The translations under genes and the position numbers were made by a program. From Petrocella atlantisensis (GTDB taxonomy: Bacteria > Bacillota > Clostridia > Lachnospirales > Vallitaleaceae), in NCBI RefSeq assembly GCF_900538275.1, contig NZ_LR130778.1, positions 3,096,001 through 3,160,000 of the forward strand: DNA of 64,000 nt, written 5' to 3'. Of the stretch, positions 39,339 through 46,601 are shown one piece after another. The first letter of the stretch is position 1, and each line of letters opens with the position of its first letter. Below the pieces are notes generated by a model. The model was not told the DNA's origin. It did not search any database and saw nothing but the letters and a program-made list of their open reading frames with translations.

Positions 39339-39371
39339 CCATTTATATCACCCACTGGGTGATATAAATGG
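39339..39371. promoter_or_regulatory. Palindrome with ATTTATATCAC half-sites, site 1
   Basis: CCATTTATATCACCC, loop ACT, GGGTGATATAAATGG is a perfect 15-bp inverted repeat. No T run follows on the plus strand, so it is more like an operator than a terminator. The same 11-base half-site recurs at 39657-39702. Confidence 0.6.
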
Positions 39372-39592
39372 AAAATAATCCACGGTACATTTTATGTATG
39401 GTGGGTTATTTATTTAGGTGATGATTTGATCAGCTTCATCACAAAATCAGATAAGAGAGAACTACCGATGGGAGATTCAACTGGATACTAGAAGCTCATA
39501 ATACTGAATACAAACTTACGATTTCTTGCATAGAGTAGAAGAGAACTTAAATCAAACTAGGCGTATTTAATTGATTATGAAGGAGGCAGATA

Positions 39593-39622
39593 TTGGATAA
39601 TTTGTATGACATTACAGTATGA
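39593..39622 (+). other. Possible nine-codon leader ORF
   Basis: TTG at 39593 follows a strong AAGGAGG (39580-39586) with six-base spacing, and reads MDNLYDITV before TGA. A strong ribosome site with almost no gene behind it suggests a leader peptide or the remains of a deleted gene. Confidence 0.35.
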
Positions 39623-39656
39623 ATAGTTATAAGCGTTTAAGACATTCAAATCAATT

Positions 39657-39702
39657 ATTTATATCACATAGAGTTAAATAATTGAAATCATGTGATATAA
39701 AT
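39657..39702. promoter_or_regulatory. Inverted ATTTATATCAC half-sites, site 2
   Basis: ATTTATATCACAT (39657-39669) and ATGTGATATAAAT (39690-39702) are perfect 13-bp inverted halves with centres 33 bp apart. They end 35 bases before the start of the secreted-protein gene and use the same core as the palindrome at 39339. Confidence 0.65.
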
Positions 39703-39737
39703 TAATTTATTAATCATGAAAAAGGAGTGTAGATTTG

Positions 39738-40190
39738 ATGAAAAAGATTTTATCAATGATCTTAGTATTGGCTTTGACTTTAGGAGTAGGTTTAGGTATT
39801 CCTGTAAGTGCTGAAGCAGGCGTACAAACAGGTGATTCACTTAAAATAGTAAATCCTGCGGGTGGCCCATATGTTATAGTGACCAATGTGGAAAATAGTT
39901 TGCTTGAATTTAATTATGGATGGAACAATGCGGATAAATTAGAATTTGAGCCTCTTGGTTATTACGTTGGAGTCTATAATTTGACAAAAAGTCATTATGA
40001 ATGGGTTGATGAAGTAGTATTTACTGAGGCGGCTTCAAAAATAATGAAACTTAGTCAATCAACGGCACTCATTCCCGGAGATGAATACGTAATAAATTTC
40101 TTTGTACGTGATCATTATGCTGATCCAAATGATATATATGACGAAACTACGAATGGTGCTATTCTACAAGTATACTTTATAGCTCCATAG
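39738..40190 (+). CDS. Small secreted protein of unknown function
   Basis: This 150-residue protein has a clear signal peptide (MKKILSMILVLALTLGVGLG, cleaved near SAEA). The mature part is about 125 residues, rich in aromatic residues and strands (LLEFNYGWNNADKLEF, DEYVINFFVRDHY), suggesting one beta-sandwich domain. I do not recognise the family. The start is ATG at 39738 after AAAGGAG; the preceding in-frame TTG is less well placed. It is monogenic, ends with a strong terminator and follows the LuxR regulator and its putative operators. Confidence 0.8.
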   Translation: MKKILSMILVLALTLGVGLGIPVSAEAGVQTGDSLKIVNPAGGPYVIVTNVENSLLEFNYGWNNADKLEFEPLGYYVGVYNLTKSHYEWVDEVVFTEAASKIMKLSQSTALIPGDEYVINFFVRDHYADPNDIYDETTNGAILQVYFIAP

Positions 40191-40232
40191 ATACAGATAA
40201 AATAAAAAGTAGTTTAGAGTAAAGAAGTGAAC

Positions 40233-40272
40233 AAAACTACCACATTAAGAAATCTTAATGTGGTAGTTTTTA
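40233..40272 (+). terminator. Terminator after the secreted-protein gene
   Basis: AAAACTACCACATTAAGA, loop AA, TCTTAATGTGGTAGTTTT is a perfect 18-bp stem continuing into TTATT. Confidence 0.88.
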
Positions 40273-40376
40273 TTATATATAAATGTTAAAATGTATGGTA
40301 ATGAGTACGCTTATAAAGTGTATTTAGGAATTTTGGTTAGAGTTAATGCAGAGACTTATTGTATGAGAGGGAAATC

Positions 40377-41510
40377 ATGAACTTTAGAGAAAGACTTTTT
40401 AATTACAAAAAAATCTATGACTTAGACGGCAGTGAGGATCTCTTTTTGGCTGCCATGAGGGAATCTGTTGAACATCATAAAACCCATTGTGCTTTTTATA
40501 AAGAGCTGATACAAGACAAAGGATATACGACAGATCAATTAATAAGAGTAGAGGATATTGCATCTATTCCGACTATTCCTGTAGATTTTTTTAAGACCCA
40601 TGAAGTAAAAAGTATAGAAAAAGATGACATAAAAATCCATGCCACATCCTCTGGAACAATGGGGCAAAAGAGTCAGATATTTATAGATAAAAGCACTCTA
40701 AAGCTAGGTACAAAAATGATTATAAAAGCCATGATATACCATAAGTTTGTCTCAATCATACCAACCAATTACCTAATACTTGGCTATGAACCCAAAACAG
40801 GTAATGAGATGGGGAATGTAAAAGTTCTCACGGGGATGACCAAGTTAGCGCCTGCTAAAGAGAAGGTTTTTGCTATTCGGTCCATAGGAGATGCCTATCA
40901 AATTGATTATTTTGGCGTCATGAACGCTTTGAAGCGCTATGCCAGACAAAAACTACCTGTGCGTATCATGGGGTTTCCTTCCTATCTATATATGATGTTA
41001 ACGGCTATGAAAGAAATGAAAATACCGCCACTTAAACTCAATAAAAAATCTATAGTTTTTACAGGTGGTGGTTGGAAAAAGTATAACGACATGGCCATAC
41101 AAAAAGAAGTGCTCTACGCTCTGATTGAAGAAATGCTTGGCATACCGGCTGAAAATTGTCGAGATTTCTATAGTGCAGTGGAACATAGTGTTGCTTACCC
41201 GGAGTGTCGTCATCATCACATGCATATACCAATCTGGAGCAGGGTGCTTATTCGTGATGTGAACACCCTCGAGCCATTGGGCTTCAATCAAGCCGGTTTT
41301 CTTAACTTTATTAGCCCTCTGGTATCCTCCATGCCCTTAAACTCAGTCCTCATGGGAGATATGGCAGTACTAAGAGATGGCAGTCAATGTGGGTGTGGAA
41401 TCACAACACCCTATTTTGAAATATTAGGAAGAGCTGGTACCCGTTCGTCTAAAACGTGTACAACCTCGGCGAGCGAGTTGTTGGGAGGTCCAAATGGAAC
41501 ACATATTTAG
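40377..41510 (+). CDS. LuxE-type acyl-protein synthetase
   Basis: This 377-residue member of the LuxE/PaaK adenylate-forming group activates a fatty acid with ATP for transfer to a reductase. It shows IPTIPVDFFKTHE, the nucleotide-binding ATSSGTMGQKSQ, and the C-terminal CGCGITTPYFEILGRAG. In luminous bacteria LuxE works with LuxC to make the aldehyde for luciferase. Here luxC is adjacent but luciferase genes are absent. The start is ATG at 40377 after GAGAGGGA; it overlaps luxC by 17 bases. Confidence 0.9.
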   Translation: MNFRERLFNYKKIYDLDGSEDLFLAAMRESVEHHKTHCAFYKELIQDKGYTTDQLIRVEDIASIPTIPVDFFKTHEVKSIEKDDIKIHATSSGTMGQKSQIFIDKSTLKLGTKMIIKAMIYHKFVSIIPTNYLILGYEPKTGNEMGNVKVLTGMTKLAPAKEKVFAIRSIGDAYQIDYFGVMNALKRYARQKLPVRIMGFPSYLYMMLTAMKEMKIPPLKLNKKSIVFTGGGWKKYNDMAIQKEVLYALIEEMLGIPAENCRDFYSAVEHSVAYPECRHHHMHIPIWSRVLIRDVNTLEPLGFNQAGFLNFISPLVSSMPLNSVLMGDMAVLRDGSQCGCGITTPYFEILGRAGTRSSKTCTTSASELLGGPNGTHI

Positions 41511-42783
41511 AGGACGTGTGATTACAGGAAATGAATTAAATCATTATTTGTTAAAACTAGATGATACAATTAATCAGGACTTGATGTTACCACCAATAGA
41601 TACAGAAATAGTCATAAGCGCCATCTGGAAACTTGTGGAACAAACGGATTTTGCGGATTTTAAGCAGCAGCTCATTGAAAATGGACAAGCGGATTGGAAA
41701 GCTGAAAGCTTGATCCAATCCATTAAGAAAAGTTTGACACCTACAGCCTTGCATCAAAAAATAGTTCGTGAATTAGGTGATGATTTTTATAAATGGGTGG
41801 AGGTAGAACCAGGCATACAAGAAAGGCAACAGCCACTAGGCGTTCTTTTTCATATTGGTGCAGGGAATGTCCTTGCTCTTTCAGTACTTAGTGTCCTAGA
41901 AGGCCTACTTACAGGTAACATCAATGTCTTAAAATTACCATCTTATGAAGGTGGCATCTCATTAACACTACTTAAGCGCTTAGTTATGATTGAGCCTAGA
42001 CTCGCGCCTTATATCTATGTATTTGATATTTCTTCGGAAGATGTCGAGATATTAAAAAAATTAGGGAATGTTGCTGATGCTATTGTTGTATGGGGTTCAG
42101 ATAATGCAATCCATGGCATCAGGCAAATAGCACCTGCCCATCTACCCATTATCCAGTGGGGGCACCGTCTGAGCTTTGCGTATTTAACACCAGGTCAACA
42201 TTCAACCTCTTCACTCGAACAATTGGCAAAAGAAATATGTTTAAGTGACCAACAATTTTGCAGTTCACCTCAGTGCTTGTTTGTTGAAACAGATGACATG
42301 GCAGTCATAGATACATGCGCAAAAAAGCTTAAAGAGGCAATGACAGAAAAAGCAAAAAAATATCCGGCAGCAGCGATCCAAATCCATGACCTGGCAGAAA
42401 TTACATGGACTAAAGAATTGGTTAAAATGGCTTCCTTACTTGGACAACAACAACTGGTTGAAAGCGACCATAAAGATTTTAGTATTATGATGGACAAGCA
42501 ACCATCACTGAAAACATCACCACTGTATAGAAATATATGGCTTATGCCAATTAAACGGTCAGAGCTTTTAACCATACTTCGTATACATAAAGGCCATCTT
42601 CAAACAGCCGGTTTAGCTTGTCATGAAGAGGATTATGATGACTTATCTAATTTGTTCTACAGAGCAGGCGTAACCCGAGTAACAACATTTGGTAACATGT
42701 CACAAACCTATGTTGGAGAACCTCATGACGGAAAACCTACACTTTTGCAGTATACAAGAACCATCTGTAGAAATAAAAATTAA
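41494..42783 (+). CDS. LuxC-type acyl-CoA/acyl-protein reductase
   Basis: This 429-residue enzyme reduces an activated acyl group to an aldehyde with NAD(P)H. It has LGVLFHIGAGNVLALSVLSV (nucleotide-binding region) and the active-site stretch DQQFCSSPQC, where C256 is the expected acylated cysteine. The LuxC fold is an aldehyde dehydrogenase relative. Its start lies inside the luxE gene, so the two are coupled. The aldehyde product could feed membrane-lipid, wax or alcohol synthesis, but no downstream enzyme is recognisable here except the alpha/beta hydrolase at 42937. Confidence 0.9.
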   Translation: MEHIFRGRVITGNELNHYLLKLDDTINQDLMLPPIDTEIVISAIWKLVEQTDFADFKQQLIENGQADWKAESLIQSIKKSLTPTALHQKIVRELGDDFYKWVEVEPGIQERQQPLGVLFHIGAGNVLALSVLSVLEGLLTGNINVLKLPSYEGGISLTLLKRLVMIEPRLAPYIYVFDISSEDVEILKKLGNVADAIVVWGSDNAIHGIRQIAPAHLPIIQWGHRLSFAYLTPGQHSTSSLEQLAKEICLSDQQFCSSPQCLFVETDDMAVIDTCAKKLKEAMTEKAKKYPAAAIQIHDLAEITWTKELVKMASLLGQQQLVESDHKDFSIMMDKQPSLKTSPLYRNIWLMPIKRSELLTILRIHKGHLQTAGLACHEEDYDDLSNLFYRAGVTRVTTFGNMSQTYVGEPHDGKPTLLQYTRTICRNKN

Positions 42784-42936
42784 AATTTGACATGAGCAAA
42801 AAGTTGGTGAATTCTGACGGGTATGTCTCATTCTGATTAAACTTATGATGATTTTATAGATACTGTGAGTTAGACTTTAAAACCCAGTGCTAGTATAGTA
42901 TACTGGATGAAAGATTAAACGACATACGGAGGCATT

Positions 42937-43746
42937 ATGTTAATTGAAGTGCAAGGACAAACCATTCATTACACAAGTGTGGGAAAAGGACTTCCTCTTA
43001 TTATACTTCATGGTCTATATTTGGACACCATCACCATGGAGCATGCAATAGAGGACACCACTATAAAATTAGATGGGTTTAAAAGAATCTATATTGATTT
43101 ACCGGGTATGGGCCAATCACCAGCCCATAATCTTAAGAACACAACAGATACCATGATAAGGCTACTATCTGAAGTCATAGAAGTGCTCATAGGTGAACTT
43201 CCTTTTATTATTATAGGTTACTCTTATGGTGGATATTTGGCACAGGGGATTGCCAAGTTATTAAATGAACAAGTCATTGGTGAGGTACTCATATGTCCGG
43301 TTGTCATACCGGAATCTAACTTGAGAAAAAAAGCGCAAATAATCAATCAAGAGATTGATCATTCGTATTTTGTGACATTAAGTGAAGAAAAGCAAAAAAG
43401 CTATTTGAGTGAGATGGTGGTCATTAACAAGAGGACCTGTCAACGAACAGAAGCGGATTTCTCACGAGCAATCGCTTTGGCAGACAGATCCTTTCTTAAA
43501 GCCTTGTATGACAATGAATATCTAAGTACCATTATCGAGAACAGTCACATGATTCATCGCCATAAAACACTCATATTTCTAGGTTATCAGGATAATGTGG
43601 TGGGGTACAGAGATATGTTAAACCGGCTCAATAAGTACCCAAAAGCGACCGTCAGTTTGTTAACCAATGCAAGCCATTCCTTCTTCTTAGAACAACCGGA
43701 TCAATTTGAGAATCTCTTGGATGCATGGCTTAGGAAGTATAAATAA
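42937..43746 (+). CDS. Alpha/beta hydrolase
   Basis: This 269-residue enzyme has the alpha/beta hydrolase fold. The nucleophile elbow is GYSYGG with S96, the likely acid is the Asp in LGYQDNVVGYR, and the His is in ASHSFFLEQPDQF. The N-terminal PLIILHGLYLD carries the oxyanion HG. The specific substrate (ester, lactone or thioester) cannot be told. It lies 153 bases after luxC with its own ribosome site (CGGAGG), possibly in the same unit. A structured repeat follows immediately. Confidence 0.9.
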   Translation: MLIEVQGQTIHYTSVGKGLPLIILHGLYLDTITMEHAIEDTTIKLDGFKRIYIDLPGMGQSPAHNLKNTTDTMIRLLSEVIEVLIGELPFIIIGYSYGGYLAQGIAKLLNEQVIGEVLICPVVIPESNLRKKAQIINQEIDHSYFVTLSEEKQKSYLSEMVVINKRTCQRTEADFSRAIALADRSFLKALYDNEYLSTIIENSHMIHRHKTLIFLGYQDNVVGYRDMLNRLNKYPKATVSLLTNASHSFFLEQPDQFENLLDAWLRKYK

Positions 43747-43748
43747 TT

Positions 43749-43866
43749 GGTTAAAGGGTCAAAACTAAGTTTCACTAAATTGAATACAATATATAGATTA
43801 CGTTGATACTTTCATAATTATATATTGTATTCAAAAGTTCAACTATATAGTTTTGACACTTTAACC
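43749..43866. repeat. Palindromic structured repeat, copy 3
   Basis: This 118-bp element has ends GGTTAAAGGGTCAAAACTA and TAGTTTTGACACTTTAACC that are inverted repeats with one mismatch. The inner arms TTGAATACAATATATA and TATATATTGTATTCAA are perfect. It is homologous in inverse orientation to 11199-11312; both contain CTATATAGTTGAACTTTTG or its complement. It lies two bases after the hydrolase stop codon. Confidence 0.85.
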
Positions 43867-43902
43867 ATAGTTGTCTACCAATAGTTGGAAGTGATAAAAG
43901 AG

Positions 43903-43925
43903 CTACTCAATTGAGTGGTTTTTTT
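43903..43925 (+). terminator. Terminator upstream of repeat family 2
   Basis: CTACTCAATTGAGTGG is a short 7-bp stem (with G-T closing pairs) followed by TTTTTTT. Confidence 0.6.
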
Positions 43926-44050
43926 ATTCTCAAGGAAAGTCATACTTTAGTATTTGGCCTAAAAGCGTGGCAGAATACGTCAATGACCTTTCCCGTCGAA
44001 CCGTTCAGAAATATGAGCAGAGCTCATAACGAAGCGGCTTCTTTTCATGA
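43926..44050 (+). repeat. Terminator-adjacent dispersed repeat, copy A
   Basis: It begins ATTCTCAAGGAAAG directly after a terminator T run. It then has a variable section, ACCTTTCCCGTCGAACCGT, and a conserved core CAGAAATATGAGCAGAGC followed by TCATAACGAAGC. ATGAGC-AGA-GCTCAT is a hairpin. It is about 75% similar to 53965-54086, and the core is nearly identical. Confidence 0.75.
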
Positions 44051-44228
44051 TTTGTTGATAAAAAGAAGAAAAACTAAACATGGCTAAGTACAAGGATATC
44101 AGAGGTTTCTAATCTACTTTTAATCAAAAGAATGTGGTTGATTCAATTCTAGTAGGTTATAATTATAAGCGTGTAATATATTAATAAGGTGACTAGATTA
44201 TTGAACCATTTAAAGACTGGGAGGGATT
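44051..44228. other. Gap between repeat and GNAT gene
   Basis: These 178 bases are AT-rich and hold only the GGGAGG ribosome site of the next gene. No gene or clear promoter is visible. Confidence 0.4.
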
Positions 44229-44885
44229 ATGATCCATATAGAAAATGTAGTACTACGAAATGAAAGGCCTTCAGATTATAGAACGGTTGAAGAAATAACA
44301 AGAGAAGCTTTTTGGAATCACTATTGTCCTGGGTGTGATGAACATTATTTGTTGCACATCATGCGAGAGGCAGATTCATTTATTCATGAACTGAATATTG
44401 TTGCGGAAGTAGACGGCGAAATTGTCGGCAATATTGTTTACACCAAAGCTAAAATTGTTGACGATGACGGAGTTGATCACAGTGTGATTACATTTGGACC
44501 CTTATCTGTTTTGCCTACATTCCAGGGTAAGGGTATTGGCAGTCGGTTAATTGAATATACAAAGAAGAAGGCAAGAGAGCTTGGTTATAAAGCCATACTT
44601 ATATATGGTGACCCGGACTATTATTCTAGGCTAGGATTCACCTCGGCAGAAAATTATAAGATTGGAACAGCGGATAATATGTATGCAGTTGCCCTTCAGG
44701 CAATAGAATTATATCCTGGAGCATTGTCACATATTAAGGGTCGATTTATAGAAGATAAGATTTATGATATAGATGAAAAAGCATCCAAAGAATTTGATCA
44801 AGGGTTTCCACCAAAAGAGCTACGGAGTAATCGACCATCCCAAACAAAGTTTCAAGAAATTATAAAAATGAGGATTCCAAGATAA
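44229..44885 (+). CDS. GNAT N-acetyltransferase (YhbS-like)
   Basis: This 218-residue protein has a GNAT domain in its first 150 residues. FGPLSVLPTFQGKGIGSRL contains the acetyl-CoA loop QGKGIG, and LIYGDPDYYSRLGF is the motif of the YhbS-like subgroup. The C-terminal 65 residues are an added region with FDQGFPPKELR, seen in other clostridial relatives. The substrate is unknown. The start is ATG at 44229 after GGGAGG. It lies 35 bases before the ASCH-like gene. Confidence 0.88.
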   Translation: MIHIENVVLRNERPSDYRTVEEITREAFWNHYCPGCDEHYLLHIMREADSFIHELNIVAEVDGEIVGNIVYTKAKIVDDDGVDHSVITFGPLSVLPTFQGKGIGSRLIEYTKKKARELGYKAILIYGDPDYYSRLGFTSAENYKIGTADNMYAVALQAIELYPGALSHIKGRFIEDKIYDIDEKASKEFDQGFPPKELRSNRPSQTKFQEIIKMRIPR

Positions 44886-44920
44886 GGTGCATAGGAGATT
44901 TTAAAAGGAAGGTGATTATT

Positions 44921-45373
44921 TTGGTACATTTAGTTTATTGTGATCACAAGGAAAAGGTATTGGACAAAATCTTAGAGGGTTCTAAGACGATGATTATTCG
45001 TGCAGCGGCAGGTAGGAAAATCCCTCATAGCCGAGTATTTGAAGATGAAACTTTATATTTTATGAAAAAGGGCACACATAAAATAACCGCTTTAGCTAGG
45101 GTTAAAAGTGTTCAAAACCACGTGAAATTAACAGAAGAGCAGATAAATCAAATCTTAGAGGAAAACCAAAGTAAGCTGAATCTGTCAAAGAAACAACAAG
45201 AGCGTTGGCATAAAAAGTGTATGTGTCTTGTTGAGTTTCAGGATGTAAAGGAAATAGAACCACTTGATTTTGATCATCAGGGGAACATGGATGACTGGCT
45301 CATCCTTGAAAAAATTGAAGACGTGGTTGTAGGTACGAGTATACCTTACAACTATGAAAAGTCAAAATTCTAG
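44921..45373 (+). CDS. ASCH/PUA-like domain protein
   Basis: This 150-residue protein resembles the ASCH fold, a PUA-like RNA- or nucleic-acid-binding beta barrel. ILEGSKTMIIRAAAGRKIP resembles the ASCH G-K-T-R motif, and ALARVKSVQ is a typical strand. The match is by motif only. The start is TTG at 44921, eight bases after AAGGAAGG. The alternative GTG at 44912 overlaps that ribosome site and is unlikely. The function is unknown. Confidence 0.65.
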   Translation: MVHLVYCDHKEKVLDKILEGSKTMIIRAAAGRKIPHSRVFEDETLYFMKKGTHKITALARVKSVQNHVKLTEEQINQILEENQSKLNLSKKQQERWHKKCMCLVEFQDVKEIEPLDFDHQGNMDDWLILEKIEDVVVGTSIPYNYEKSKF

Positions 45374-45428
45374 TTCGAATTAAGTAAAGTATTATATACA
45401 GAGTAAAAGAAAGATACGGGGAAATAAA

Positions 45429-45722
45429 ATGAATTATTTAGGGTTAGCACTGGTATTTTTTGGAGTATTCTTTTTGGCTTATTCAGAAATGACTAAGAAC
45501 AAGGTGAATATGTACAACAAAAAAATAATTCAGCGTTCTTTGATTAAAGAAGAACAATTTTTAAAGATTCAGAGAGTTTTGATGATTGTGAATTCTATAG
45601 GTATGATTTTATTTGGATTTATAGTCTTACTTTATAATCTGCGAGACTTATACGTTGTCGCATATCCATTTCTATTTCATATGATTAATTATTCAATCAT
45701 ACCTATTAGTAGACGAAAATAA
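45429..45722 (+). CDS. Small membrane protein, 97 residues
   Basis: Three hydrophobic segments lie at about residues 3-20, 49-68 and 73-90, with a basic loop (KNKVNMYNKKIIQRS) after the first. It resembles small DUF3784-like membrane proteins of Firmicutes in size and layout, but I cannot assign a family. The start is ATG at 45429 after GGGGAAA, a weak ribosome site. No functional hint comes from its neighbours. Confidence 0.6.
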   Translation: MNYLGLALVFFGVFFLAYSEMTKNKVNMYNKKIIQRSLIKEEQFLKIQRVLMIVNSIGMILFGFIVLLYNLRDLYVVAYPFLFHMINYSIIPISRRK

Positions 45723-45832
45723 TAGTGGTCAAAAGTGTTTTGAGTTTGTTGAAGCGTTAATTGGAATGAGATAAGATGAAAAGTGATACAAGTAGACTGA
45801 GAACACTCTATTGAGCCTGTGAAAGGAACAGA

Positions 45833-46486
45833 ATGTTGTATAAATATATACTATTTGATTTGGATGGTACTTTAACGGACCCTAAAACAGGTATAACAAG
45901 ATCTGTAGCTTATGCATTAAAAAAAACAAAAAACATAGATGCTAATTTAGATGACCTGACAATATTTATAGGACCACCATTAAAAGAATCGTTTATGGAC
46001 TTTTATGATTTTACAGAAGAAGAGGCAAAAGAAGCTATTTTATATTATAGAGAATATTTTGTGGATCATGGTATATATGAGAATGAAATCTATGAAGGCA
46101 TTGAAGAATTATTAGAAGATTTGCAAAAAACCAATACTTATGTGCTGGCTGTAGCGACATCAAAACCAACAAAATTTGCTGAGCTCATTATCAAGCATTT
46201 TGGTTTAGATGAATATTTTACCAGTATTGTTGGGAGCAATCTTGATGGAACGAGAACTAAAAAATCAGAAGTGATAGAAGAAGTTCTGTTAAGACTCTCA
46301 ATAAAAGACAAGCGAGAAGTCGTCATGATTGGCGATAGACAACATGATATACTGGGTGCAAAAGAAATGGTTATTGATTCAATAGGTGTAACGTATGGGT
46401 ATGGTACATACGATGAACTGAAAAGAGCAGGTGCTAATTATATTGTAAATAGCATTCAAGGTTTAAAAGATTTAGTATTAGGTTGA
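45833..46486 (+). CDS. HAD-family hydrolase, phosphoglycolate phosphatase-like
   Basis: This 217-residue phosphatase has all HAD motifs: FDLDGTLTDP (nucleophile Asp and acid Asp), the Thr/Ser motif II VATSKPTK with its following Lys, and MIGDRQHDILGAK (motif IV acids). The helical cap lies between motifs I and II, placing it in the Gph/PpaX subclass. Substrates could include phosphoglycolate, pyrophosphate or other small phosphates. The start is ATG at 45833 after GAAAGGA. It is probably monocistronic. Confidence 0.92.
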   Translation: MLYKYILFDLDGTLTDPKTGITRSVAYALKKTKNIDANLDDLTIFIGPPLKESFMDFYDFTEEEAKEAILYYREYFVDHGIYENEIYEGIEELLEDLQKTNTYVLAVATSKPTKFAELIIKHFGLDEYFTSIVGSNLDGTRTKKSEVIEEVLLRLSIKDKREVVMIGDRQHDILGAKEMVIDSIGVTYGYGTYDELKRAGANYIVNSIQGLKDLVLG

Positions 46487-46601
46487 TTCTGTGTTTTTTA
46501 AGTTATATTTAAAATAGCCTTAATTTCAAGAGCAGATTATGTTAACATGGTACTAAGTATTTGTAACTATGAATCTGAGTATTGAAAGTGAAAAGTGATT
46601 T

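Noticed and set aside
39339-39371. Rho-independent terminator after the LuxR gene
   Set aside because: The stem is perfect but is followed by GAAAATAATCC, not a T run, and its half-site recurs upstream of the next gene, which fits an operator better.
40377-42783. Complete bioluminescence (lux) operon
   Set aside because: luxE and luxC homologues are present, but luxA, luxB and luxD are not in the window, so luminescence is not supported.
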